This document shows, one piece after another, positions 24,864 to 33,177 of a stretch of DNA of 64,000 nucleotides; within the stretch, counting starts at the first letter, position 1, and the number at the start of each line of letters is the position of its first letter. The stretch covers positions 124,001-188,000 of the forward strand of contig JACRQF010000015.1 of the NCBI GenBank assembly GCA_016222825.1, read 5' to 3'. The notes under the pieces were generated by a model that was given only the letters and a program-made list of their open reading frames with translations, did not search any database and was not told the origin of the DNA. Both the position numbers and the translations under genes were made by a program. Source of the stretch: Verrucomicrobiota bacterium (GTDB lineage: Bacteria; Verrucomicrobiota; Verrucomicrobiia; CAIQCK01).

Positions 24864-26882
24864 ATGCCATCCCTGACTGAACGTCGTCGTCACCGGCGCC
24901 GCTCGTCGAACGATGTCACCACCGCGGCCGGCTGGCGCGGCGTTGTCGAACGCTCCGGCGAGCGCGTGGTCTTCTACACTCTGTGCCTGATGCTGGTTTT
25001 CGCCGCGCTGGCATTGGGCGCCATGGAACCCTGGGCGTGTGACATCCTCGAACTGCTGACGCTGGTGGCGTTGCTGGGCTGGGCCGCGCGGGCGGCGGTG
25101 GCCGGGAAGATGACTTGGATTCGCACACCGCTGGATTTGCCGCTCGCGGCTGGCGTGGTCTATGTGGTGGCGCGCTACGCCTTTTCGCCCGTGGAATGGA
25201 TATCGCGCCAGGAGATGTTGCAGGTGTTGATGTATGCCTCCGTCTATTTCCTCGTCACCCAGCACTTCTCCCGCCGGCAGCGGCAAAACGCGCTGCTCTG
25301 GGTCCTGGTGGCAACGGCCGCCGGCATCACGGCCTACGGCTTCGTCAACTGGCTGCGGGGCGTCCAGATGGTCTGGTGGTTTCCATATCAGGACAGCCTC
25401 CAGCGGTTGCGCGGGACCTTCTACAACCCCAACCACTTCGTCGGCTACCTCGACCTGGTGCTGGCGGTCACCCTGGCGCACCTGCTGTGGTCGGGGCGCG
25501 GCGCGGCGCAACGCATCGTGCTGGCTTACGCCGCCTGCGTGATGATCGGCGGCGCCGTGCTCGCGGGGTCGCGGGGCGGCTACGTCACGACGGGCGCGGT
25601 CCTCGTCTTCGTGGTGGCGGCCGTGATGCGGGGTGTCACCCGGCGCTGGTGGCCCGTCCTGGCGCTGGTGTCGCTCGGCGTGCTGGGCGGCGTGGGCGGC
25701 GCTTACTGCTTCGAGTCATTGCGTGAACGGTTCTTCAACCCGGAGCTAAGCTCCGGCTGGTTTGAAGCCAGCCGCTTGTGGATGTGGCAGGCGGCCTGGC
25801 AGATATTCCTGGATCATCCGTGGTTCGGCGCCGGGCCGGCCATCTTCAACGCCATTTACGGCCGCTACCGGGATCCCGTGGACCAGCACATTCCCCAATA
25901 CGTCCACAACGACTACCTCCAGGCGCTTTGTGATTACGGCATCGCGGGCTTCGTCCTGATGGCGGCGCTGGTCGGCGTCTTCGTCGTGGCGGCGTGGCGG
26001 ATTCATCGCCGCTGGCGCCAGCGCGGTGTTGCGGAACACTCCGGCTGGCACTGGCCCTATTGGCTCGAAACGGACCGGGCGGGCCGGCCGGCCTGGTTGC
26101 TCGGCAGCGCGGCGGCCGTGATCGCTTGCATGTTGCACTCGGCGGTGGACTTCCATCTCCACTTCAGCGCATACACGCTGACGCTCACGGTCATCCTGGC
26201 GATGGGCATGCTCGCGGGCCACGCGCGCCGCCTGACCGAGGAGCTTCCGGACGGAACAAAGCCGGGACCTCCCGTGATCAACCCCGTTGACCTGGGAATG
26301 GCCGCGCGCCGGGTTCTTGCGACGCTCGTGGTCCTGTTTGTGGCCGCCAACGCGACCGTCGCCGTGCCGAACGGCGCTTCGTGCTTCTGGCAATGGCTGG
26401 CGGAGAAGCGCCATGACAAGGCCGATCTGGCCGGCGCCCGCGCCGCGGCGGAGCGGGCGTGGGCATGGGACTCCCGCAACCATCACGCGGCCCTCCTGCT
26501 CGGCGACGTGACTTTGAACGAGGCGCGGCTGGCCCCCAACAACGCCGACGCCGGGGCCGAACGCGCCTTGCATTGGTATCGGTGCGCCGGGAGACTGGAC
26601 CCGTTGGAAGCCGAGCCGGTCTCGCGGCAGGCCCAGGCGCTGGAGTTTCTGAAGCGATGGAAAGAAGCGGAAGCGGCCCACCTGCGGGCGCTCTCCGTGA
26701 GTCCCAACTACTTCCTCTACTACGAGCGACTGGGGATGTTCCACGCCTCCCGCGGCGAAAAAACAAAGGCCGTCGCCGAACTTCAGACCCGGAACAGACT
26801 CAAATGGACGCCTTATGCCCGGTGGAAGTTCTTCGACGACAGAATCAAGGCCCTGACGACGCCCGCCGCGCCTCGCCGATAA
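24864..26882 (+). CDS. O-antigen ligase/polymerase (Wzy-like) with C-terminal TPR-like region
   Basis: This 672-residue protein has about ten to twelve membrane segments in residues about 35-470 (for example LCLMLVFAALALGAM and IVLAYAACVMIGGAVLAG). The family motif 'RGTFYNPNHFVGYLDL' and the periplasmic loop 'HPWFGAGPAIFNAIYGRYR' with 'VHNDYLQALCDYGIAGF' identify the Wzy_C/O-antigen ligase family. The C-terminal about 170 residues are soluble and TPR-like ('AAAERAWAWDSRNHHAALLLGD', 'WKEAEAAHLRALSVSPNYF'). It probably polymerises or transfers the glycan exported by the two genes upstream. Two back-to-back hairpins in the DNA (25740-25774) code for 'PELSSGWFEAS' within it. Confidence 0.88.
   Translation: MPSLTERRRHRRRSSNDVTTAAGWRGVVERSGERVVFYTLCLMLVFAALALGAMEPWACDILELLTLVALLGWAARAAVAGKMTWIRTPLDLPLAAGVVYVVARYAFSPVEWISRQEMLQVLMYASVYFLVTQHFSRRQRQNALLWVLVATAAGITAYGFVNWLRGVQMVWWFPYQDSLQRLRGTFYNPNHFVGYLDLVLAVTLAHLLWSGRGAAQRIVLAYAACVMIGGAVLAGSRGGYVTTGAVLVFVVAAVMRGVTRRWWPVLALVSLGVLGGVGGAYCFESLRERFFNPELSSGWFEASRLWMWQAAWQIFLDHPWFGAGPAIFNAIYGRYRDPVDQHIPQYVHNDYLQALCDYGIAGFVLMAALVGVFVVAAWRIHRRWRQRGVAEHSGWHWPYWLETDRAGRPAWLLGSAAAVIACMLHSAVDFHLHFSAYTLTLTVILAMGMLAGHARRLTEELPDGTKPGPPVINPVDLGMAARRVLATLVVLFVAANATVAVPNGASCFWQWLAEKRHDKADLAGARAAAERAWAWDSRNHHAALLLGDVTLNEARLAPNNADAGAERALHWYRCAGRLDPLEAEPVSRQAQALEFLKRWKEAEAAHLRALSVSPNYFLYYERLGMFHASRGEKTKAVAELQTRNRLKWTPYARWKFFDDRIKALTTPAAPRR
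25740..25774. repeat. Two adjoining short hairpins within the Wzy-like gene
   Basis: CCGGAGCT-A-AGCTCCGG (25740-25756) overlaps a second hairpin CGGCTGG-N7-CCAGCCG (25754-25774). Both are perfect and lie back-to-back in coding DNA, encoding PELSSGWFEAS. No other copy was seen in the window, so this may be a palindromic insertion or chance in GC-rich DNA. Confidence 0.35.
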
Positions 26883-26949
26883 TGGCACGCGCGCTCCTCG
26901 CCGAACCGGCAACGTTGACCGCCGGGCTGGCCTCCACTAGAGTCGCCGC

Positions 26950-27657
26950 GTGCAGATAGGGCTTTTTATCCCCTGCCTCGTGGACCAGTTCTTTCCACAG
27001 GCGGGACTGGCGGTGGCGCGCATCCTGAAGCGGCTCGGCCACAGCGTGGAATACCCGGCGGAGCAGACGTGCTGCGGCCAGCCGGCGTTCAACGCGGGCG
27101 TGCGCTCGGAGGCGACGGCGCTGGCGAAGCGGTTCGTCCAGGTCTTCGACCGGTTCGAGGCCGTGGTCGCGCCGAGCGGCTCGTGCGTGGCAATGGTCCG
27201 CAACTTCTACCCGGAGCTGCTGGACATTGCTCCCGACTCGCCGTTCCTCACCCGCGTTTTCGAGTTCAGCGAGTTTCTCGTGGACCGGCTGAACGTCACC
27301 GACCTCGGCGCGACGTTCAACGACCGGGTGACGTATCACGACTCCTGCCACCTGCTGCGAGAGCTGCGCGTGCAGGAGCAGCCGCGCAAGCTGCTGCGCG
27401 CGGTGAAAGGGATGGATTTTGTCGAGTTGAACGACGGACCGACCTGCTGCGGCTTCGGCGGCGTCTTCAGCGTGAAGTTCCCGGAGGTGTCCACGGTCAT
27501 GGGCGAGGACAAGGTGGCGGCCATCGAACGGACCGGCGCGCGCTACGTCACCGCCGGCGATTGCGGCTGCCTGATGCACATCGGCGGGCTGCTGACGCGG
27601 CGCGGCTCCAAAGTGCGGACGATCCATCTCGCCGAGTTGCTTGGAGGCGCGTCATGA
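26950..27657 (+). CDS. lutA: LutA-like (Fe-S)-binding lactate oxidation protein
   Basis: This 235-residue protein begins at GTG 26950 with 'MQIGLFIPCLVDQFFPQAG', the standard LutA/YkgE opening. It has two CCG cysteine domains: 'AEQTCCGQPAFNAG' near residue 40 and 'HDSCHLLRELR' with 'DGPTCCGFGGVFSVKF' near 138-175. These bind an iron-sulfur cluster. LutA works with LutB and LutC to oxidise L-lactate. Its stop overlaps the start of lutB (ATGA), so the two are translationally coupled. Confidence 0.92.
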   Translation: MQIGLFIPCLVDQFFPQAGLAVARILKRLGHSVEYPAEQTCCGQPAFNAGVRSEATALAKRFVQVFDRFEAVVAPSGSCVAMVRNFYPELLDIAPDSPFLTRVFEFSEFLVDRLNVTDLGATFNDRVTYHDSCHLLRELRVQEQPRKLLRAVKGMDFVELNDGPTCCGFGGVFSVKFPEVSTVMGEDKVAAIERTGARYVTAGDCGCLMHIGGLLTRRGSKVRTIHLAELLGGAS

Positions 27658-29036
27658 TGCGCACGCCCGTGCTCGAAACGCAGCGGCGCGCGACGCTCGC
27701 GAAGGCGTTGAACCTCGCGCTGGACAAGCGCCGGCAGTCGGTGGCCGAGTTTGCCAACTGGGAGGCGATGCGCCAGCGCGCGCACGACATCCGCGCCGGC
27801 GTGCTGGAGCGGCTCGACGAATACCTGAACCAGTTCGAGCGCGCCGCGACGGCCAACGGCATCCGCGTGGTGCGCGTGGCGACGGCGGAGGAAGCCTGCC
27901 GCTACGTCGCGGCCGTCGCCAAGCGGCTCGGCGTCACCAAGGCGGTGAAGGCCAAGTCCATGGTGACGGAGGAGATTCACCTCAACCGCGCATTGGAAGC
28001 CGAGGGCATCCGTGCGATGGAAACTGACCTCGGCGAATACATCGCGCAGCTTTGCGGCCAGCCGCCGTTTCACCTGACCGCGCCGATCGTGCATCTCTCG
28101 CGCGACGAGGTCGGCCGCATCCTGGCGGACAAGCTCGGCGTGCCGTTCACGAACGACCCGACGCAGCTCACGCTCATCGCGCGCGACGTAATGCGGCGGG
28201 AGTTTCTGACGGCGCGGCTCGGCATCAGCGGCGCGAACTTTTGCATCGCCGAGAGCGGCAGCCTTGTGCTCTGCACCAACGAAGGCAACGGCCGGATGTG
28301 CACGACGCTCCCGGCGAAGGAAGGCCCGCGCGTCCACATCGCCATCACCGGCATCGAGAAGGTCGTGCCGACGCTGAAGGACGTGGCGCACTTGTTGCGG
28401 CTGCTGGCGCGCAGCGGCTCCGGAATGCGGCTGACGGCTTACACGACGTTGATCAACGGCCCGCGCAAGCGCGCCGACGGCGAGGAAAGCACCGGCCCGG
28501 ATGAGGTTCACGTGCTGCTGCTGGACAACGGCCGCCGCGAGATGCTGCGCGACCCGCATCTGCGCGAGGCGCTCTGCTGCATCCGGTGCGGCGCCTGCTC
28601 GAACCAGTGCCCGGTGTATCACCGCATCGGCGGCCACGCCTACAAATCGGTTTATAACGGCCCCATCGGCTCCGTCTGGTCGCCGGCGCTCTGGGAGTCG
28701 GAGCAGACGGCGTCGCTGCCGTTCGACTGCTCGCTCTGCGGCGCTTGCGCGGACATCTGCCCGGTGAAGATTGACATCCATCACGCGCTGCTCTGGCAGC
28801 GGAAGCTGGCGGCGGACCGCGGCCGCGTGCCGCGCTGGCAACGGCTGGCGTGGCTGGCGTGGCGCGTGGCGATGAGTTGCCCCACGCTCTACAACTTCGG
28901 CAGCGCCGTTGCACGCCTGCTGCTCGGCCCGGCGATGTTGAACCGGCTCGGCAAGCCGTGGACCGAGACGCGCGACCTGCCGCCGCTGGCGAAGAAGACG
29001 TTCCACGAGCTGTGGAAGGAGCAAACGCCCGAATGA
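27654..29036 (+). CDS. lutB: LutB-like iron-sulfur lactate oxidation protein
   Basis: This 460-residue protein has a LUD-type N-terminal domain ('KAKSMVTEEIHLNRALEAEGI', 'FTNDPTQLTLIARD', 'GSLVLCTNEGNGR', 'ITGIEKVVPTL'). Two 4Fe-4S motifs follow, CIRCGACSNQCP and CSLCGACADICP, at about residues 308-323 and 359-374. Domain order and length match LutB of the lactate utilisation complex. The start at 27654 overlaps the lutA stop, with GGAGG 8-12 bases upstream (TTGGAGGCGCGTC). Its stop overlaps the ATG of the following GT2 gene, an unusual neighbour. The LutC partner is 2 kb downstream. Confidence 0.93.
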   Translation: MMRTPVLETQRRATLAKALNLALDKRRQSVAEFANWEAMRQRAHDIRAGVLERLDEYLNQFERAATANGIRVVRVATAEEACRYVAAVAKRLGVTKAVKAKSMVTEEIHLNRALEAEGIRAMETDLGEYIAQLCGQPPFHLTAPIVHLSRDEVGRILADKLGVPFTNDPTQLTLIARDVMRREFLTARLGISGANFCIAESGSLVLCTNEGNGRMCTTLPAKEGPRVHIAITGIEKVVPTLKDVAHLLRLLARSGSGMRLTAYTTLINGPRKRADGEESTGPDEVHVLLLDNGRREMLRDPHLREALCCIRCGACSNQCPVYHRIGGHAYKSVYNGPIGSVWSPALWESEQTASLPFDCSLCGACADICPVKIDIHHALLWQRKLAADRGRVPRWQRLAWLAWRVAMSCPTLYNFGSAVARLLLGPAMLNRLGKPWTETRDLPPLAKKTFHELWKEQTPE

Positions 29037-30091
29037 AGTCGCCGTTGGTTTCCATCTGCGTGCCGAACCTGAACATGCGGCCGTGGCTGGAGGAGCGCAT
29101 GGAGACGCTGTTGGCGCAGACGTTGACGGACTGGGAGATGGTGGTTTGCGACAGTCACTCGACGGACGGCTCTTGGGAGTTTTTTCAGAAGTTCAAAGGC
29201 GACCCGCGCGTGCGGCTGTATCAGGTGCCGAAGGAAGGGATTTACGCCGGCTGGAACGAGTGTTTGTGCCGCTTGGAGGGGCGCTACGTTTATTTCGCCA
29301 CCAGCGACGACACCGCGCAGCCGGAGTTGCTGGAGCGGCTGGTGACGCCGTTGGAGCGGCTGCCGGAACTCCAGGTGGCGGTGTGCGATTTTCAGCGGAT
29401 AGGAGCGGATGGCCGGAAGCTGGAGGATGATGTCCGGCTGGCGGAGATCCGGAGTTTCCTGGGGGAATGGCTCGATGTGCCGTCCATCCGCAACGGGCGG
29501 GCGGAGTTTCTGATCCAGGCGTCGCTGGGCACGACGTGGCACACGATGACGAGCGTGATGTTCCGGCGGACGTTGATTGACCGGATCGGGATGTTCAGGA
29601 CCGATTGCGGGTCCTACGCGGACTCGGATTGGAGCCTGCGGGCGCAGTTGGCATCGGACATCGCGTATGTGCCGGGCCGGCTGGCGACGTGGCGGTTTTA
29701 CCAGGGGCAAGGCTCGCCACACCGATTCACGCCTCGCATCGGGCGGACCCTGCTGAATTGTCTGGAGACGGTCCTTCACGACCCTCGTTCCGGCATACCG
29801 GCATCGTGGAAACAGATACAGGATTGGGACAAGCAGATCACAGCGTCGCGTCGCGCCGAGTATCTAGCCAGCTTTCACCTGTGGCGCCGGGCCGCGGCGG
29901 ATGATCCGCGTTTGTTTGCACAGGGCGTTTGGGACGCCGTGCGCCTGGAGCCGGGCCTGCTGCTGAGACAGATGACGCGGGGCTTTGGATGGTCGGAAGA
30001 GTTCAAGCTGGACTTCACCCGGCGGACCGAGTTTGTGCTCAAGCTTTTCGGTGCGTCATGGCCGCCCCAGCGGGTCGAGGGCGGTTGGTGA
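29033..30091 (+). CDS. Glycosyltransferase family 2
   Basis: This 352-residue GT-A fold protein opens with 'SPLVSICVPNLNMRPWLEERMETLLAQT' and 'DWEMVVCDSHSTDGSWEFFQ', the nucleotide-sugar binding part of GT2 enzymes. It continues with 'GIYAGWNECL' and a DxD-like 'FATSDDTAQPE'. A further acidic motif, 'SYADSDWSLRAQLA', matches the ED/xDW region. No membrane segment is evident, so it is cytoplasmic or peripheral. The ATG overlaps the lutB stop (ATGA), which couples a glycan gene to a lactate gene; I infer a recombination event placed it there. Confidence 0.88.
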   Translation: MKSPLVSICVPNLNMRPWLEERMETLLAQTLTDWEMVVCDSHSTDGSWEFFQKFKGDPRVRLYQVPKEGIYAGWNECLCRLEGRYVYFATSDDTAQPELLERLVTPLERLPELQVAVCDFQRIGADGRKLEDDVRLAEIRSFLGEWLDVPSIRNGRAEFLIQASLGTTWHTMTSVMFRRTLIDRIGMFRTDCGSYADSDWSLRAQLASDIAYVPGRLATWRFYQGQGSPHRFTPRIGRTLLNCLETVLHDPRSGIPASWKQIQDWDKQITASRRAEYLASFHLWRRAAADDPRLFAQGVWDAVRLEPGLLLRQMTRGFGWSEEFKLDFTRRTEFVLKLFGASWPPQRVEGGW

Positions 30092-30104
30092 TCGTGGCGT
30101 TGTC

Positions 30105-30878
30105 TCAAGCGGCGCTGCTGTCGCCAGTCAGCGGGCGGTAAGCCACGATGTCGTCGGGGCCGAAGTGAACCCTGTAGCCCTGGGCCAGGAGCAGTTCCAG
30201 ACAAGCCTCGCAATCGGCGGGTGAAAGGTGCAGGTGCTCCAGGTTGATGAGCGTCGGCTGGAAGCGACGGAAGTCCACCATCTTCAGGATTTCGAAGTCA
30301 TACCCTTCGGTGTCTATCTGGAGGAGATCAATGCGTTGGACATGATGCGCCTCCAGCAGTTCGGACAGCGGCACGGTCTTCACGGTTTCCTCGATGATCA
30401 GGTCGGGAATGGACGCGCCTCCCGGCACATGCTTGATGATATGGTCCGCGCTGAACGACGCTATGCCCGACGGATCGTAGGGGTAGAGGTGGGTGTATTT
30501 CGGATTCAGCTTGTAGAGCGTCATCGAACCCCGCTGAGGAGCGATCGCGACATTCTCCAGGATGACCTGTTCCATCTGCCCGTAAGCCGCCTTCAGCTTC
30601 GCGAAGGCCGCCGTCTGCGGCTCGACCAGCAACCCCGCCAGCTTGTGCCGCCGGACGACTTCATAGATCGGGTCGCCGGCGCCGCCGATGTTGGCGCCCA
30701 ACTGGACGAAGAAGAAATCCGAGCGCGGCCGGGAGAGCAAGTCGAGCAACACCCGGATATGCGGCGTCAGGACGCGGTCGGGGTTGCGCTTGAAAATGTC
30801 CAGCGGCTTGCGGACTTCGTAGCCGTAGCGTTCCAGCATGGACGACATGGCCTGGCGAATTAGGGTGCGCAGCTTCAT
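30105..30878 (-). CDS. FkbM family SAM-dependent methyltransferase
   Basis: This 257-residue protein begins at ATG 30878 (MKLRTLIRQAM); a 15-residue upstream extension lacks support. Landmarks are 'FFVQLGANIGGAGDP' (SAM-binding loop), 'GLLVEPQ' (acidic residue for the ribose), 'NVAIAPQRGSMTLYKL', 'VKTVPLSELLEAHHVQRIDLLQIDTEGYDFEIL', seen here as 'LLQIDTEGYD', and 'LINLEHLHL'. These are FkbM motifs. Such enzymes methylate sugar or glycan hydroxyls. It lies on the opposite strand to its neighbours, converging on the GT2 gene with 13 bp between stops. Confidence 0.87.
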   Translation of the reverse strand: MKLRTLIRQAMSSMLERYGYEVRKPLDIFKRNPDRVLTPHIRVLLDLLSRPRSDFFFVQLGANIGGAGDPIYEVVRRHKLAGLLVEPQTAAFAKLKAAYGQMEQVILENVAIAPQRGSMTLYKLNPKYTHLYPYDPSGIASFSADHIIKHVPGGASIPDLIIEETVKTVPLSELLEAHHVQRIDLLQIDTEGYDFEILKMVDFRRFQPTLINLEHLHLSPADCEACLELLLAQGYRVHFGPDDIVAYRPLTGDSSAA

Positions 30879-31014
30879 CGGCGGGGGGCAATTTGTGGCA
30901 TCCGGCGTATCGTGACAAGACAAACTTGTGGTCGTGCGGTCTCCTCATTCCCGCTTGCAGGGAACTGGCGATGCCTCTACGTTCGTGCCATGCAATCCGG
31001 CCGCAAACCTTCTC

Positions 31015-31503
31015 ATGAACCCGCTGCGCCAACTCTTTGAACAGCGCCTGGCCCAGACGGGCGGATCGGTGGCGGCGCCGGCCGAACTCGATTCCCTGCT
31101 GACGGGCAGGGTCTTCGTTTCGGCTCATCCGGTCTGCCGGCCGTGGGCGGCGCGCGCCACGTGCCACGACCCACGCGAGGCGGACGTGGTGCTGACGGGA
31201 TGCGACGCGATGATTGCCGAGACGGGCACGGTGGCGGTGTTCAGCGGGCCGGTGGAGGGACGGCTCAGCACGCTGACGGCGCCGACACACGTGGTGCTGG
31301 GCAGCGAGTCGCAACTGGCGCCGGACATGGAGACGGTGTTCGAGCGTTTTGCCGACCGGCTGCGGCCGGGCGTGTCGCCCGCGAGCTTGATGTTCATCAC
31401 CGGGCCGAGCCGGACGACGGACATCGAGAAGACGCTGGTGCTCGGAGTCCACGGTCCGAAGAAGCTGGTGTGCGTGTTTGTGGGGGACGGCGGCGCGGTC
31501 TGA
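31015..31503 (+). CDS. lutC: LutC-like LUD domain protein
   Basis: This 162-residue protein begins at ATG 31015 (MNPLRQLFEQRL). The LUD/DUF162 signature is clear: 'VVLTGCDAMIAETGTVAVFSG' followed by the nearly invariant 'ITGPSRTTDIEKTLVLGVHGP', shown here as ITGPSRTTDIEKTL, and 'KKLVCVFV' at the end. LutC is the third component of the lactate oxidation complex with LutA and LutB. The N-terminal region is shorter than in typical LutC proteins of about 220-240 residues. It is separated from lutAB by the GT2 and FkbM genes, and a divergent 136-bp gap precedes it. Confidence 0.85.
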   Translation: MNPLRQLFEQRLAQTGGSVAAPAELDSLLTGRVFVSAHPVCRPWAARATCHDPREADVVLTGCDAMIAETGTVAVFSGPVEGRLSTLTAPTHVVLGSESQLAPDMETVFERFADRLRPGVSPASLMFITGPSRTTDIEKTLVLGVHGPKKLVCVFVGDGGAV

Positions 31504-31527
31504 CCGCAGGCGTTGTTGCACCGGGCC

Positions 31528-32433
31528 ATGTCCACCAACGCCACAGCCAAGACAAACGCCGCGCGCGCCTTTCTGATCAGCCTGCGACCTTGGGAATGGA
31601 CGAAGAACCTCGTCGTCTTCACCGGGCTGGTTTTTGCCTATCAGTTCCGCGATCCGGCGGCGGTTGGCCACGCGTTGCTGGCCTTCGCGGTGTTCTGCGG
31701 CCTGTCGGGAATGGCGTATGTCATCAACGACGTCTGCGACCAACTCCAGGACCGGCAGCATCCGCAGAAACGGTTGCGGCCGATTGCCAGCGGCGAACTC
31801 GGCGGAAAAGCGGCAGCGGCGGGGCTGGTGGTCGTCGGCGTGGTGGCTGCGGCGGTGAGCGTGTTCTTGGGCCGGCAGTTCGTAGTGTGGGCGGCGGTCT
31901 ATGTGCTCCTGAACGTGGCGTATTCCAAGTGGCTCAAGCACATCATCTTCCTCGACGTGATTTGTGTGGCGGCGGGTTTCCTGGTGCGGGTCTTCGCGGG
32001 TTGCGCGGCGGTCGGCGTGATGGCGAGCGGTTACGCGATCAGTTGCGTCTTCTCGCTGGCGTTGCTGCTGGGCGCGGGCAAGCGGCGCGGCGAGCTGCTG
32101 GCGCACGGCGAGGACTCGGCCCAGCACCGGTCGGTGTTCGATCATTACACGGAACGGATGCTCGATGGGCTGCTGGCGGTGGCGGCGGTGGCGACCTTGG
32201 CGAGCTATGCGGTCTTCGTCACCAGCGGCAAGCATCCGGTGGCGATGGTCTATACCATGGCGCTGGTCGTGCTGGGCGTGGGGCGCTACTTGCGGTTGCT
32301 CTACAAGGGGCGGGGCGCGGACCAACCTGCGCGGTTGGTGTGGAGTGATTGGCCGTTGCTGCTGGTGTGCGCCATCTGGGTGGTGACAACAATGGCGATC
32401 TTATGGACCAGTGGAAGGACGACACCGCCTTGA
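31528..32433 (+). CDS. UbiA-family prenyltransferase, decaprenyl-phosphate phosphoribosyltransferase type
   Basis: This 301-residue integral membrane protein has about eight to nine segments. The UbiA substrate motif reads 'NDVCDQLQDRQHPQKRLRP' followed by IASG, a version typical of enzymes that transfer 5-phosphoribosyl groups to decaprenyl phosphate (the Rv3806c type), not of quinone prenyltransferases. A second acidic motif near residues 190-215 is less clear. The product would be a lipid-linked ribose-phosphate precursor used for arabinose-type or ribose-type sugars. It follows lutC by 24 bp and precedes the regulator of the glycan locus, so it may belong to surface glycan synthesis. Confidence 0.85.
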   Translation: MSTNATAKTNAARAFLISLRPWEWTKNLVVFTGLVFAYQFRDPAAVGHALLAFAVFCGLSGMAYVINDVCDQLQDRQHPQKRLRPIASGELGGKAAAAGLVVVGVVAAAVSVFLGRQFVVWAAVYVLLNVAYSKWLKHIIFLDVICVAAGFLVRVFAGCAAVGVMASGYAISCVFSLALLLGAGKRRGELLAHGEDSAQHRSVFDHYTERMLDGLLAVAAVATLASYAVFVTSGKHPVAMVYTMALVVLGVGRYLRLLYKGRGADQPARLVWSDWPLLLVCAIWVVTTMAILWTSGRTTPP

Positions 32434-32463
32434 AGAACTGGCCAGCAGCCCGAAAGATAACGC

Positions 32464-32492
32464 TTGCCACCGATGGTTTTGAGTTGTTAACT
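32464..32492 (+). promoter_or_regulatory. Candidate sigma-70-type promoter of the GbsR-like gene
   Basis: TTGCCA (32464-32469) and TTAACT (32487-32492) are separated by 17 bp. The -35 box matches TTGACA at five of six positions; the -10 box is weak. The operator-like palindrome lies three bases downstream. Confidence 0.35.
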
Positions 32493-32494
32493 AC

Positions 32495-32512
32495 GTTCAG
32501 TTTGCACTGAAC
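32495..32512. promoter_or_regulatory. Palindromic operator GTTCAG-N6-CTGAAC
   Basis: A perfect inverted repeat with 6-bp arms and a 6-bp spacer (TTTGCA) ends four bases before the ATG of the GbsR/MarR-like regulator at 32517. A dimeric winged-helix protein binding here would block its own transcript. It also occupies the place where a Shine-Dalgarno site would be, and none is seen, so leaderless or weak translation is possible. Confidence 0.55.
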
Positions 32513-32516
32513 GACA

Positions 32517-33041
32517 ATGAAATCTCTCGCAGAACACGTCGAATCGCCGGAGTTGGCCGCCGCTTGTCTCCAGTTCATCGAGTCGGGCGGGCATACCACA
32601 CAGTCTTTCGGCTTGGGGCAGGTCATTGGGCAGGTCTTCGCTCTGCTCTATCTCAGTCCGAGGCCGCTTTGTCTGGACGAGATTGCGGAAGAGCTTGGCG
32701 TCAGCAAGGCCAGCGTCAGCACCACCGTCCGGCAACTTGAGAGCTGGTCCGCGGTCAAACACGTCTGGGTCAAGAGCGACCGGCGGGATTTCTACGAAGC
32801 CGAAACCGATTTCAAGGCGATGCTGCGGCAGGGCGTGTTGGGGACGTTGCGCAAGAAGATGGACACGGCAGCCGTGCGCCTGGAGAACGTCGAGACGACG
32901 CTGGCGGACGCCTTGGAGAAGTCCGCGCAAACCGGGCGCGAGGAAACCAAGGTGGTGGCGGAGCGGTTGCAGCGAGCGCGGCAGTTTCACGCGAAGATCA
33001 ACGGGCTTCTGAACAACCCGCTGCTGGATCATTTGTTGTAA
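32517..33041 (+). CDS. GbsR/MarR-like winged-helix transcriptional regulator
   Basis: This 174-residue protein has a winged helix near residues 40-80: 'LYLSPRPLCLDEIAEELGVSKASVSTTVRQLESW', seen here as LCLDEIAEELGVSKASVS, then a wing ('HVWVKSDRRDFYEAE'). It ends in a helical dimerisation part ('LADALEKSAQTGREETKVVAERLQRARQF'). This is the GbsR branch of MarR-like regulators. It opens the polysaccharide locus, sits directly behind a palindromic operator and promoter candidate, and is followed by the NusG-like gene after a 136-bp leader. Autoregulation and control of the locus are inference. Confidence 0.85.
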   Translation: MKSLAEHVESPELAAACLQFIESGGHTTQSFGLGQVIGQVFALLYLSPRPLCLDEIAEELGVSKASVSTTVRQLESWSAVKHVWVKSDRRDFYEAETDFKAMLRQGVLGTLRKKMDTAAVRLENVETTLADALEKSAQTGREETKVVAERLQRARQFHAKINGLLNNPLLDHLL

Positions 33042-33177
33042 GTGCGAATCGAAGCGAGACGGTCCTGCATGGCCGTCTCCCAAACAAATCATGACCTTCG
33101 GACGGACGAAGGACGTCGGAAGTCGGGACTCCCGAAAGTTTTCGGGATGCACCTGAAGGGCGGCAGCTTGCCTGAAC
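33042..33177 (+). promoter_or_regulatory. Leader region with hairpins between regulator and NusG-like genes
   Basis: Two clear hairpins lie here. GAGACGG-N10-CCGTCTC (33056-33062 and 33073-33079) is followed by TCCCGAAA-GT-TTTCGGGA (33130-33147), an 8-bp palindrome that would fold with a 4-nt loop. A smaller CTTCG-N6-CGAAG hairpin lies between them. Such a leader could act as an attenuator or as a pause site for the NusG-like antiterminator, but no T tract or ops-like sequence was recognised. Confidence 0.4.

Noticed and set aside
27069..27653. Long N-terminal extension of lutB inside lutA
   Set aside because: The upstream frame is an out-of-frame shadow of lutA. The ATGA overlap and Shine-Dalgarno at 27654 give a normal LutB length.
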